Below the pieces are notes generated by a model that saw only the letters and a program-made list of their open reading frames with translations, was not told where the DNA came from and did not search any database. From Frateuria terrea (lineage in GTDB: Bacteria; Pseudomonadota; Gammaproteobacteria; Xanthomonadales; Rhodanobacteraceae): 64,000 nucleotides of DNA. Below are positions 46,258-54,431 of the stretch, one piece after another. The first letter of the stretch is position 1, and each line of letters begins with the position of its first letter. A program made the translations under genes and the position numbers. The stretch lies in the NCBI RefSeq assembly GCF_900115705.1, contig NZ_FOXL01000003.1, positions 186,001-250,000 of the forward strand, given 5' to 3'.

Positions 46258-47373
46258 ATGAGCACACTACCGACGTTCCCCGCGAACCCCGAGCTGCCGG
46301 CCGAGAAGGAAGTAGCCCGCCAGGCAGCACCAGCCTTGCTGGTAAACCTCAACACGCTGCGCGCGGTGGCGGCCCTCGCGGTGGTCTACTCGCACATCAC
46401 CTCGGAGGCCGGGCTGAACCTGCAGCCCAGTATCGGCACGCGCGGCGTGGACATATTTTTTGTCATCAGCGGATTCATCATCGCGTACATCAGCTCGCGC
46501 AATGCGGACCACTTCTTCGCCCGCCGCCTGATCCGGATCGTCCCCTTTTACTGGGCAGCCACCCTAGTTGTGTTCTGCGTGGCGCTGGTGGCGCCACGCG
46601 TGCTGCGCAGTACCCAGCCGGATGTCGTCCAGTTGCTTTGCTCGCTGCTTTTCATCCCGCGCGAGACCACCTACGCGGGAATGTTCCCGACGCTGGTGCT
46701 CGGCTGGTCGCTCAATTACGAGATGTACTTCTACATCCTGTTCGGACTGTCGCTGCTGATTTCTCGGCGGTTGGCGCCCATTCTCTGCTGCGTCGCGATC
46801 ACCGCGGTGCTGTGGCTGATCGACGCCAGCGGTTCGCAGAACCCGTCCGTGCAGTTCTACGCGCGGCCGATCGTCTTCGAGTTCGTGTTCGGGATCGTCG
46901 CCTTCTACCTGGTGCGCGCAGCCGACCGCCACCGCGATGCGTTGCTTGGCGCACCCATGGCGAAGCCGGTCCTGTTGCTCGTGCTGGGCGCCGCGCTCAC
47001 GGCGATCTTCTACATCGAGGCTGAGCAGGGCTTTGGCCTGGCGCGGCAATTGAGCGCCGGAATACCTGCGTTTTTCATCGTGTTCTGCGCCATCCTGCTG
47101 GAACGCATTTATCGGCTCACGATCGACAGCCGAGTGCTGTTTCTGCTGGGCGAAGCGTCGTACATCCTGTACCTGATCCACCCGTATGTCGTCTTCGGCC
47201 TGTTGCGCACGGCGTTGCGTGGCGTGCAAGGCGGCCCCGCCGGAACCGTCGCGGTCATCGTCGTCCTCATGGTGGTGTCGAGCGCCATCGCGATCGCGAT
47301 CCACGTGTATTTCGAACGACCTGTCATGAGGTTCCTGCGCCAGCGCTTCCTTGGCCGGTCCCGCTCCGCCTGA
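46258..47373 (+). CDS. Acyltransferase family 3 membrane protein (OafA/ExoZ-like)
   Basis: A 371-residue polytopic inner-membrane acyltransferase of the type that O-acetylates lipopolysaccharide, exopolysaccharide or peptidoglycan. About ten hydrophobic segments are visible. The family histidine is in the first helix (VVYSHITSEAG), followed by RGVDIFFVISGFIIAY with its conserved FFVISGF, and RRLIRIVPFYWAATL. The C-terminus has YILYLIHPYVVFGLLR. The substrate glycan is unknown and no polysaccharide cluster adjoins. The ATG at 46258 was chosen, with AAAGGA upstream; an ATG at 46219 would add 13 residues. The gene looks slightly less G+C-rich than its neighbours. Confidence 0.87.
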   Translation: MSTLPTFPANPELPAEKEVARQAAPALLVNLNTLRAVAALAVVYSHITSEAGLNLQPSIGTRGVDIFFVISGFIIAYISSRNADHFFARRLIRIVPFYWAATLVVFCVALVAPRVLRSTQPDVVQLLCSLLFIPRETTYAGMFPTLVLGWSLNYEMYFYILFGLSLLISRRLAPILCCVAITAVLWLIDASGSQNPSVQFYARPIVFEFVFGIVAFYLVRAADRHRDALLGAPMAKPVLLLVLGAALTAIFYIEAEQGFGLARQLSAGIPAFFIVFCAILLERIYRLTIDSRVLFLLGEASYILYLIHPYVVFGLLRTALRGVQGGPAGTVAVIVVLMVVSSAIAIAIHVYFERPVMRFLRQRFLGRSRSA

Positions 47374-47460
47374 GCCGTTCGATCACCCGGTGACGGCCGG
47401 CCGGTTCTGCGGCAGCGGCCTGGAGCGCACCCTCTCGGTTCCAGGGAGGGGAAAAGAAGA

Positions 47461-47478
47461 GGCCGGCTTGCGCCGGCC
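47461..47478. terminator. Terminator hairpin between acyltransferase and M3 peptidase genes
   Basis: GGCCGGC (47461-47467) and GCCGGCC (47472-47478) pair around TTGC. Read leftward, after the peptidase stop codon at 47487, the stem is followed by TCTTCTTTTCC, a fair T-rich tract, so it most likely ends the peptidase transcript. Rightward it is followed by CCTCGTTGTTAC and can also act on the acyltransferase transcript. Confidence 0.7.
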
Positions 47479-47486
47479 CCTCGTTG

Positions 47487-49691
47487 TTACTTTTCGTTGC
47501 CCTTGGGCGCGTCCTTGAGCCCGCGGTCGATCAGCATCGGCTCTACGCTCGGGTCCTTGCCGCGCCAGTCCTTGTACATCTTGGCCAGGTCCTCGGTATT
47601 GCCGCGCGACAGCACCATCTGGCGGAAGCGGTCGCCGTTGGCACGAGTCAGGCCGCCGTGTTCCTTGAACCACTCGAAGCCATCGTCGGCCAGCATCTGC
47701 GTCCACAGATAGGCGTAATAGCCGGCGGCGTAGCCGTTGCCCCAGATGTGCTGGAAGTAGCTGGAGCGGTAGCGCGGCGGCACGTAGGACAGGTTGATCT
47801 TGTCCTTCGTGAGCACGTCCATCTCGAACTTGTCGGCGTCCTGCTTCGGCGCATCGGCGCTGAGGGTGTGCCAGCCCATGTCCAGCAGCGCGGCGGCGAC
47901 CAGCTCGGTCATGTCGTAGCCGCTGTTGAAGTGGCGCGCCTGCTTGATCTTGCCCACCAGCGCCTGGGGCATCGGCTGGTGCGTCTTGTAGTTGATCGCG
48001 TAGTGCGCGAACACCTTCGGGTCGGTCGCCCAGTGCTCGTTGAACTGCGAGGGGAACTCGACGAAGTCGCGCGCGGTGTTGGCGCCGGACAGCGACGGGT
48101 ATTTGGTGTCGGCGAACATGCCGTGCAGCGCATGGCCGAACTCGTGGAACATGGTGATCACGTCGTCGAACGACAGCAGCGCGGGCTGGCCCGGCGCGGG
48201 CTTGGTGAAGTTGGCGACGTTGAAGACCACCGGCTTGGTGCCGAGCAGGGTCGACTCCTCCACCAGGTTGTCCATCCAGGCGCCGCCACCCTTGTTGTCA
48301 CGCTTGAAGTAGTCGCAATAGAACAGCGCCATCGAAGTGCCGTCCTTGTCGAACACCTCGAAGACGCGCACGTCGGGCTGCCACACCGGGATGTCGTGGC
48401 GCTCCTTGAAGGTCAGGCCGTAGAGCTGGTTGGCTGCGTAGAACACGCCGTTCTGCAGCACGTTGTCGAGCTCGAAGTACGGCTTGATCTGGTTTTCGTC
48501 CAGGTCATATCTGGCCTTGCGCACCTGCTCGGCATAGTGCTCCCAGTCCCACGCGGCGAGCTTGAAACCGCCGTGCTGCTGGTCGATCACCTTCTGGATG
48601 TCGGCCGCCTCGCGCTCGGCGCGACCGGTGGCGGCCGGCACCAGGTTCTGCATGAAGTCGATCGCCCGCTCGGGCGTCTTGGCCATCTGGTCCTCGAGCT
48701 TCCACGCGGCGTAGGTCGGGAAGCCCAGCAGCTTCGCCTGCTCGGCGCGGATCTGCGCGATGCGCTCGATGGTGGCGCGGGTGTCGTTGTCGCCGCCGTG
48801 CTCGGCGCGGTCCCAGGAGGCCTTGAACAGCGCCTCGCGGGTGGCACGGTCCTCCAGGTCCTTCAGCGCCGGCTGCTGGGTGGTGTTCTGCAGCGGCAGC
48901 GTCCACTTGCCGTCCAGCTTGCGGCCCTTGGCCGCCTGCGCGGCGGCGGCGAGGTCGCCCTCGGACAGACCCTTGAGCCTGGCCGCGTCATCGACGGTCA
49001 GCGCGCCGGCCTTGGTGGCGGCCAGCAGCTTGTTAGTGAACTGCGTGCTGAGGGTGGATTCTTCCTTGTTGAGTTCCTTCAGCTTGGTCTTGTCGGCCGC
49101 GGAGAGCTTGGCGCCGTTGTGCACGAAGTCCCTGTAGGTGACTTCGACCAGCCGCAGCGACTCGGGATCGAGCTTGAGCCGGTCGCGCTGGTTGTAGATC
49201 GCCTCCACGCGCTGGAACAGCTTGTCGTTGAGGTAGATCGCGTCCTGGTGCGCGGCGAGTTTGGGCGCTTCCTCTTCCTGCACCTTCTGCAGCGCGTCGG
49301 AGGTGTTGGCGCCGGTGACCGTGTCGAAGGCCCTCATCGTGCGCCGAAGCAGCGCGCCGGACTTCTCCATCGGGATGAAGGTGTTGTCGAAGGTCGGCGG
49401 CTCGGGGTTGTTGGCGATCTTCTCGATCTCGGCCAGGTGCTGGCGCATGCCCTCCTCGATCGCCGGCTGGTAGTCGCCTTCCTTGATCTTGTCGAACGGC
49501 GGCGCCTGGAACGGCAACGTGCTCGCGGTGAAGAAGGGGTTGGCTGCATCGGCCTGAGCGGTGCTGGAGCCGGCCGCGGGCGCGCTGGCGGCGGGGGCCG
49601 GCGCGGGCGTGGACTGATTGTCGTTGGACGATTGCGAACAGGCGGCCATGGCGATGGAAGTCGCGATCACGAGCAGGCGGAGACGAGGCAT
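47487..49691 (-). CDS. dcp: M3-family zinc metallopeptidase, peptidyl-dipeptidase Dcp-like lipoprotein
   Basis: A 734-residue thimet-oligopeptidase-family enzyme that should trim short peptides, removing C-terminal dipeptides if it acts like Dcp. An N-terminal lipoprotein signal (RLRLLVIATSIAMAACSQ) and an Ala/Pro/Ser linker place it in the envelope. The zinc site is HEFGH in ITMFHEFGHALHGMF with the downstream glutamate in FVEFPSQFNEHW. The C-terminal GNGYAAGYYAYLWTQMLADD is typical of Dcp. Its strand is minus, with a terminator directly after it. The symbol is given by similarity; a thimet-type oligopeptidase role is the alternative. Confidence 0.92.
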   Translation of the reverse strand: MPRLRLLVIATSIAMAACSQSSNDNQSTPAPAPAASAPAAGSSTAQADAANPFFTASTLPFQAPPFDKIKEGDYQPAIEEGMRQHLAEIEKIANNPEPPTFDNTFIPMEKSGALLRRTMRAFDTVTGANTSDALQKVQEEEAPKLAAHQDAIYLNDKLFQRVEAIYNQRDRLKLDPESLRLVEVTYRDFVHNGAKLSAADKTKLKELNKEESTLSTQFTNKLLAATKAGALTVDDAARLKGLSEGDLAAAAQAAKGRKLDGKWTLPLQNTTQQPALKDLEDRATREALFKASWDRAEHGGDNDTRATIERIAQIRAEQAKLLGFPTYAAWKLEDQMAKTPERAIDFMQNLVPAATGRAEREAADIQKVIDQQHGGFKLAAWDWEHYAEQVRKARYDLDENQIKPYFELDNVLQNGVFYAANQLYGLTFKERHDIPVWQPDVRVFEVFDKDGTSMALFYCDYFKRDNKGGGAWMDNLVEESTLLGTKPVVFNVANFTKPAPGQPALLSFDDVITMFHEFGHALHGMFADTKYPSLSGANTARDFVEFPSQFNEHWATDPKVFAHYAINYKTHQPMPQALVGKIKQARHFNSGYDMTELVAAALLDMGWHTLSADAPKQDADKFEMDVLTKDKINLSYVPPRYRSSYFQHIWGNGYAAGYYAYLWTQMLADDGFEWFKEHGGLTRANGDRFRQMVLSRGNTEDLAKMYKDWRGKDPSVEPMLIDRGLKDAPKGNEK

Positions 49692-49808
49692 TCGGTTTTC
49701 CCCAGGGTGGTGTCCGCGACGCGGAACGGTCGAGTCAAGCGTTCGACTCTAACCACACCGGGGCAGGACTTCCAAGGGCCGGAAGTGCCCGTGGTCGCGC
49801 CGCAGGCC

Positions 49809-50159
49809 TCAGGCCGCGCGCATGTCGCGCAACTGCCAGCCCGAACCGATCAGCCAGTTCAGCCGCGGGCGCACCACGCGCATCGGCAGGTCGGTGACCA
49901 GGTCCAGGTCCACGTGCAGGTCGGCGACCTTGGCGCTGGCGGTGGCTTGCGGGTCGGTGGCGGCCAGGCTCGTGTCGACCTCGTCGGGGTCCGGCTGCAT
50001 GGCACGCCAGCGCTCGAACAGGCCGGTGCCGCGCAGGGCCTCCTGCAGCACTGCAGCCAGGTCGTCCGGGCTGGCGCCCTGCCAGGCCAGCGCCGGATCG
50101 GCGCCGTGGGCACTGCGGATGTCGGCGATCGAAAGGTAATAGTGGTTGCGGTTGCTCAT
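49809..50159 (-). CDS. Conserved hypothetical protein, 116 residues
   Basis: A small, acidic, soluble protein that I do not recognise. It begins MSNRNHYYLSIADIRSAHGA, contains repeated aspartate-rich stretches (MQPDPDEVDTSLAATDPQA, VADLHVDLDLVTDL) and ends with PRLNWLIGSGWQLRDMRAA. No signal peptide or membrane segment is seen. GGAGTGCGC lies before the ATG. It precedes the M3 peptidase gene on the same strand (117-bp gap) and follows bioD (98-bp gap). Composition is protein-like, and both flanking frames are clearly shadows, so the gene is probably real. Confidence 0.65.
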   Translation of the reverse strand: MSNRNHYYLSIADIRSAHGADPALAWQGASPDDLAAVLQEALRGTGLFERWRAMQPDPDEVDTSLAATDPQATASAKVADLHVDLDLVTDLPMRVVRPRLNWLIGSGWQLRDMRAA

Positions 50160-50257
50160 GCGCACTCCTGTATGGGTGGAAAGAATCGAAGCATGCGACG
50201 CGTGAAGCCGCTGCCACATCGCGAGCGTGCGTGGCAGGCCCCTCGGGTTCGCCAAGC

Positions 50258-50962
50258 TCAGGGCGAACGGTGTCCGACCAGCGCCGCCACATCCAGCCGC
50301 TCCGCGGCCTGCGCCGGTTCCAGGCCGTACGGCAGGACGCCCAGGCAGGGCGCGGGCAGCATGTCACGCAAGGTTTCCAGGTTGTCTGCCATCGCCGCCA
50401 TCGCCGGATCGTTGCAATTGCCGATCCAGCCAGCCAGGCGGCAACCGTCGGCGAGGATCGCCCGCGTGCTCAGCAATGCATGGTTGAGGCAACCCAGCCG
50501 CAGGCCGACCACCAGTACCACCGGCAGATCCCACTGCCGGGGAATCGCCGATGCGAGCAGGCCAGGCGCGAGCGGCACCATCCAGCCGCCCACGCCTTCG
50601 ACCACCACGCCGTCGTGGGTAGCCTGCAAGCGGTCGAAGGCGGTGCGCAACGGCGCCATCGCCACCGTCACGCCTTCCAGCCGCGCGGCAAGGTGTGGCG
50701 AGAGCGGCTCGCGCAGCGCGACCGGATTGATCGCCTCGTAGGGAAGCGGCCGGCTGCCGGCCGCCTGCAAGGCCAGTGCGTCCTCGTTGCGTCGCCCTTC
50801 GGGTGTCTCCAGACAGCCGCTGGCGACCGGCTTCATACCGCACGCCTGGAGCCCTTGCGCGCGCAACGCATGGATCAGCGTACAGGCGGCGTGGGTCTTG
50901 CCGATGCCGGTGTCGGTGCCGGCGACGAACAGCGCGCTGCCCGCCTTCGATTCGCTGTGCAT
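50258..50962 (-). CDS. bioD: Dethiobiotin synthetase
   Basis: Closes the ureido ring of dethiobiotin from diaminopelargonate, CO2 and ATP, the penultimate step in biotin synthesis. The 234-residue protein has the P-loop VAGTDTGIGKTHAACTLI near the N-terminus, MKPVASGCLETPEGRRNED and the VVVEGVGGWMVPLAPG motif. The start is ambiguous: ATG at 50962 gives a normal length, while ATG at 50992 has a better ribosome binding site (GGGGAA) and adds ten residues. The gene stands apart from other biotin genes. Confidence 0.93.
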   Translation of the reverse strand: MHSESKAGSALFVAGTDTGIGKTHAACTLIHALRAQGLQACGMKPVASGCLETPEGRRNEDALALQAAGSRPLPYEAINPVALREPLSPHLAARLEGVTVAMAPLRTAFDRLQATHDGVVVEGVGGWMVPLAPGLLASAIPRQWDLPVVLVVGLRLGCLNHALLSTRAILADGCRLAGWIGNCNDPAMAAMADNLETLRDMLPAPCLGVLPYGLEPAQAAERLDVAALVGHRSP

Positions 50963-51024
50963 GGCGGTCCTTGGACGATCTGAAACGGGCATGTTCCCCG
51001 CCGGTGCGGACGCGAGCAAGGGCA

Positions 51025-51072
51025 CCTAGGAAATTCTTAGGAAACGCGCAGCGAAGTTTTAGGAAACGCGCA
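51025..51072. promoter_or_regulatory. Helically phased TAGGAAA repeats upstream of the hemerythrin-like gene
   Basis: TAGGAAA occurs at 51027, 51038 and 51060, that is 11 and 22 bases apart, one and two turns of the helix. The last two belong to a 14-base direct repeat, TTAGGAAACGCGCA (51037-51050 and 51059-51072). The first two overlap an imperfect palindrome CCTAGGAAATTCTTAGG. The array lies about 55-100 bases before the hemerythrin-like start codon, in the divergent gap to bioD, and looks like an operator. Confidence 0.5.
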
Positions 51073-51127
51073 CGCCACGGCTGCCTAGACTGGCCGGCAC
51101 TCCCTCCCCATCAGAACAGGTACTGCC

Positions 51128-51817
51128 ATGCACGCCCGCCACAACATCTACGGCTTCATCCACAAGGCGCTGCGCCACTTCCTGAGTGACACGCTGGTCG
51201 CGCTCGGTCGCCTGGACGTGGCCGACGCGCAGGAGACCGACACCGTGCTGGCGCAGGCGCGCCAGCTGCTCGCGCTTTGCCGCATGCACCTGGAGCACGA
51301 AAACCGCTTCGTCCATCCTGCACTGGAGGCCTGCGATCCGGGCAGCGCGTCGCGCATTGCCGGCGAGCACGTGCATCACGAGGAGGACATCGCCCTGCTG
51401 CTCGGCCAGGTCGACGCGGTGGACGCCGCGCGCGGCGACGCGTCCGCCTGCATGGCCGCCGCCGGGCGACTGTATCGGCACATGGCGGTGTTCGTCGGCG
51501 ACAACTTCGTCCACATGGACTACGAGGAGCGCGAGCACAACGCGACCTTGTGGGCGCACTACACCGATATGCAGCTGCATGCGATCGAGGGCGCGATCGT
51601 GGCGGCGTTGACCCCGGCGACCAGCGCGCTGTCGATGCGCTGGATGCTGCCGGCGCTGAGCCATCCCGAGCGCGTGGGCTTGCTTCAGGGCATGCGCGCC
51701 AACGCGCCGGCGGCGGCGTTCGGCAGTGCGCTCACCGCGGCACGCGAGCGGCTGGGGACGCGGGACTGGGACAAGCTATCGGCGAGCCTGGGACTGGAGC
51801 AAGCCGTGGCAGCCTGA
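51128..51817 (+). CDS. Hemerythrin-like (HHE) domain protein
   Basis: A 229-residue four-helix-bundle protein of the hemerythrin/HHE type, expected to hold a di-iron site. Candidate ligands are spread as in the family: HKALRHFL, MHLEHENRFVHPALE, GEHVHHEED and FVGDNFVHMDYEEREHN, each on a helix. Hemerythrin-like proteins bind oxygen or nitric oxide or sense iron and redox state; which applies is unknown. The extra C-terminal third (from about residue 165) is helical and unassigned. AACAGGT precedes the ATG. Phased TAGGAAA repeats lie just upstream. Confidence 0.82.
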   Translation: MHARHNIYGFIHKALRHFLSDTLVALGRLDVADAQETDTVLAQARQLLALCRMHLEHENRFVHPALEACDPGSASRIAGEHVHHEEDIALLLGQVDAVDAARGDASACMAAAGRLYRHMAVFVGDNFVHMDYEEREHNATLWAHYTDMQLHAIEGAIVAALTPATSALSMRWMLPALSHPERVGLLQGMRANAPAAAFGSALTAARERLGTRDWDKLSASLGLEQAVAA

Positions 51818-51830
51818 TCCAAGGACGCGA

Positions 51831-52106
51831 TCAAGCGCGCGTGGCGGGGACCTCGACCAGCTGCAGCGGCCGGTTCACGCAGAGGCGGAAGCGGCCGCGG
51901 CCGGTCTTCTCCAGCCGCACGCAGGCATCGCGCTCGACCAGGCGGCGCTCGAGCAGGATCAACCGCGCCTCCAGGTTGTCGCTGAGCTCGGGCAGGCGGA
52001 TGCGCGGATCGACCCGCAGCTCGCGGTTGGCGAAAGCGGTACGCCCGCTTTCGGCGTGATCGCGCAGCAGCGTCCACAGGATCGCGCCGGCCACGCCCTT
52101 GATCAG
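51831..52106 (-). pseudogene. Frame-shifted C-terminal (winged-helix-like) part of the GAF-domain gene
   Basis: A 91-codon frame that begins exactly where the GAF-domain gene stops, shifted by -1, and reads LIKGVAGAILWTLLRDHAE through LPELSDNLEARLILLERRL to EKTGRGRFRLCVNRPLQLVE. It has no good start: the only nearby canonical codon is the GTG at 52094, with no properly spaced ribosome binding site. Its pattern (helix, RRL, then TGRGRFRL) resembles the recognition helix and wing of OmpR-type DNA-binding domains. One inserted C would turn TAC-TGA into TAC-CTG-ATC and fuse it to the upstream gene. It may be a true mutation, a sequencing error, or a separate gene. Confidence 0.55.
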
Positions 52107-53182
52107 TAGTCCTCGCCGAAGAACACGCTGTCGTTCTCGGCGTAGTGGCGCACCGCGACCGGCGGGCCGCCGGGCGACACCGTACAAGCCTCGGCGATGG
52201 CCGGCTCGCCCGCGGCATCGACGGCCTCGCGGAAGGCCGCGATGGCCAGGCCCAGCTGCGCGGCCAGCGCCACCAGCGCATCCTCGTCGTCGTAACCGAA
52301 GCGCAGGTCCTGCGGGCTTTCCACGTACAACACGCCGAGCAGGCGCCGCCCGGCCGAAACCGGCACCGCCAGCTGGCTGCGCGACTCGGACAGGCCCGGC
52401 GGCGGGATTTCGGTCTCCAGCCGCCCGGCCAGCTCGCCCCGGGCGAGCGCGTCGCGCACTGCGCGGCCGTAGGCGTATTCACCGGTCATGTGGGCGATGC
52501 GGATCGGCGTGCCTTCGCGTGCAGCCACACCGATGACGCCCTCGCCCAGCGGGATCTCCGAGCCGATGCCCGAATGCTCGTAGCCGCAGCTGGCCAGGGT
52601 GAACAGCTTCTGCCCTTGCTCATCCAGCAGCAGCACCATCGCGTGGTGGATGTCGAACTCGCCGCGCAGCGTGGCGAACATCGCCTCCAGCAGCGCGGCC
52701 AGGTCGCCCGCGCCGGCGAGCCGCTGCGAGCCGGCGCGCACCGCCGCCAGCAGGTTGCGCCGCGGCGGCGGCGCGGGCAGTGGGCGGCCCGGCACCTGCT
52801 CGACCGCCAGCACACGATAGACGTCCGAACCCTTCAGCCGGAACACGCCGCTCATGCCGGTGTGCGAGGCGATACCGGCGAGCTTGGCGCGCATGCGCTC
52901 GAACAGCGGACCTTCGGTCTCGGTACGCAGGTAGCGCAGCGTCAACCGATACATCGCCGCAGTCTGCGGATGGATCAGCAGCAGCTTCGCCTGCGGGTTG
53001 GCCAGGATGTTGCGGCGGGTCTTGTTGAAGAACTGGAACGACAGTGCGAGGTGCTCCTCGTCCACATATTCCGTCTGCGACAGATAGGCGACGTTGGGCG
53101 TGCCATCCGGCGCGCAGGTGGCCATCACGCCGGGCACCGTTCCGTCGAAGCATTCGCGGATGGCATCCAGGCCCAGCTTCAC
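52103..53182 (-). CDS. Flavin-split-barrel and GAF domain protein, possibly truncated by a frameshift
   Basis: A 359-residue protein. Residues about 1-135 resemble the pyridoxamine-phosphate-oxidase split barrel (GVMATCAPDGTPNVAYLSQ), which binds FMN or related cofactors. Residues about 160-325 form a GAF sensor domain (FDIHHAMVLLLDEQGQKLF, GEGVIGVAAREGTPIRI, LAVPVSAGRRLLGVLYVES). The frame stops at EDY, immediately followed in the -1 frame by a winged-helix-like domain. The intact gene would then be a one-component regulator spanning 51831-53182. Its ATG overlaps the upstream split-barrel gene by 4 nt. Confidence 0.8.
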   Translation of the reverse strand: MKLGLDAIRECFDGTVPGVMATCAPDGTPNVAYLSQTEYVDEEHLALSFQFFNKTRRNILANPQAKLLLIHPQTAAMYRLTLRYLRTETEGPLFERMRAKLAGIASHTGMSGVFRLKGSDVYRVLAVEQVPGRPLPAPPPRRNLLAAVRAGSQRLAGAGDLAALLEAMFATLRGEFDIHHAMVLLLDEQGQKLFTLASCGYEHSGIGSEIPLGEGVIGVAAREGTPIRIAHMTGEYAYGRAVRDALARGELAGRLETEIPPPGLSESRSQLAVPVSAGRRLLGVLYVESPQDLRFGYDDEDALVALAAQLGLAIAAFREAVDAAGEPAIAEACTVSPGGPPVAVRHYAENDSVFFGEDY

Positions 53183-53676
53183 GCGTTCGCCCCCAGGGGC
53201 CGGCCGGCATCTGGCCCGGGCGTCTGCACGAACGCCTGCACCGGAGCGAACTGAAGCGCCACTTCCTCGCCACCGGTAAACAGCAGCGCACGGGTCAGCG
53301 CCTCGCTGATGCCGATCCTGCCGAGCTCGCCGACCATCGCGGCGCGATAGGCTTCCACTCGCGCCGGCTCGTCCACGCGCAGGCGCACGATCCTGGCGCC
53401 CTCGCCTTTCACCTGCAGCGAGCGATGCGAGCTCGGCTCGGTGAACACCACCGCGACCAGCCCGTTTCCGTGCAGGTCCGCCAGCAATTCACCCGCCTGC
53501 GCGGCATCGACGAACAGCCGCAGCTGGCGGCGGTCGCGGGAGACCCGGCAGCCGTGCGCTCGCACCAGCTCCGGCTGGTTGGATGCGTTGCGCGAGGCCA
53601 CGATGATCGACACCGCGCCCTGCAGGAAGCGCGCGTGTTCCGCGTCGATCACCGCAGGGTTGGCGCGCGCCGGCAT
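53179..53676 (-). CDS. Pyridoxamine 5'-phosphate oxidase-like (FMN-binding split barrel) protein
   Basis: A 165-residue split-barrel protein. It begins IDAEHARFLQGAVSIIVASR, the family's usual first strand, with ELVRAHGCRVSRDRRQLRLF and GNGLVAVVFTEPSSHRSLQV as the following sheet. FMN or a related cofactor is the likely ligand; enzymatic activity as a true PNPOx is unlikely because such short relatives are mostly of other function. It overlaps the GAF-domain gene by ATGA, and that protein starts with a similar barrel, so the two may act together. Confidence 0.8.
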   Translation of the reverse strand: MPARANPAVIDAEHARFLQGAVSIIVASRNASNQPELVRAHGCRVSRDRRQLRLFVDAAQAGELLADLHGNGLVAVVFTEPSSHRSLQVKGEGARIVRLRVDEPARVEAYRAAMVGELGRIGISEALTRALLFTGGEEVALQFAPVQAFVQTPGPDAGRPLGANA

Positions 53677-53685
53677 CGCGCTGCC

Positions 53686-54369
53686 TCAGGCCAGCCCGTG
53701 GCGGCGGCGGAAGCGCGAGGTCAACGGCCCGATCAGGAACATCAGTACGTACAGGAAGCCCGGCAGCGACCACAGCACCGGCGGTGCAGACAAGGGCATC
53801 AGCACGGCGATGAGCGCAGAGGCCAGGCCCAGCAAGGCCGGGACGATCCATACCAGCTGCTCGCGCTGCGCATCCAGTGGCGAAAAGCCTTCGCGCTGCG
53901 CACGCCGGGCCGCGTGCCAAAACAGCAGCGTGAGCGTGCCGGCCATGCAGGTGAAGGCGATCCCGTAAACCACCAGCAGGGTGCGGATCTCACTGGCACC
54001 GACCAGCCTGAAGCGGCTCGGCAACAGGCCGCCGCTGAACATGTTGGCCAGGCTGGCGAACATCATGTGCAGCGGGTAGACGAAGATCAGCGCAAAGAAC
54101 ACCAGCAGCAGCGACAGCCAGCGTCCGGTGGCGTCCGCGCGCGGGCAACGCCGGCGCCAGCGCACGTGGCCATGCCAGAAGAAGGCGATCATCCAGAAGC
54201 AGACGGCGAAGGCCGGAATGCCGCCAAGCACGTGCAGCAGCGCGGCCGCGCTATCGGGTACCACGTCACCGCCGATCACCAGCAAGGTGAGCGTGAAGGC
54301 GAACGCGCCGTCCACGAACATGTCCAGCCGCCCCGCTTCGATGCCCTCGCGTTGCTCGGTCAGGCTCAT
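53686..54369 (-). CDS. TMEM175-like (DUF1211) putative potassium channel
   Basis: A 227-residue membrane protein with six predicted transmembrane helices. The first helix carries the TMEM175 family signature R-x3-F-x-DG-x2-A-x2-TLL (RLDMFVDGAFAFTLTLLVI). In bacterial TMEM175 proteins this helix lines a potassium-selective pore assembled from four subunits with isoleucine/leucine filters. Other helices include VCFWMIAFFWHGHVRWRRR and LLLVFFALIFVYPLHMMF. It is divergent from msrC (62-bp gap) and lies 10 bp before the split-barrel gene on the same strand, so it probably heads that operon. Confidence 0.85.
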   Translation of the reverse strand: MSLTEQREGIEAGRLDMFVDGAFAFTLTLLVIGGDVVPDSAAALLHVLGGIPAFAVCFWMIAFFWHGHVRWRRRCPRADATGRWLSLLLVFFALIFVYPLHMMFASLANMFSGGLLPSRFRLVGASEIRTLLVVYGIAFTCMAGTLTLLFWHAARRAQREGFSPLDAQREQLVWIVPALLGLASALIAVLMPLSAPPVLWSLPGFLYVLMFLIGPLTSRFRRRHGLA

Positions 54370-54431
54370 CGCTTGGGTCTCCCACCGGATGTCGGGCGCA
54401 TAATACGGGCTTTGCCGCCGGAAACACGTCG

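Noticed and set aside
52103-52110. Programmed -1 frameshift at the end of the GAF-domain gene
   Set aside because: The junction (GGACTACTGATC) has no slippery heptamer and no obvious downstream structure; a one-base deletion or sequence error explains it better.
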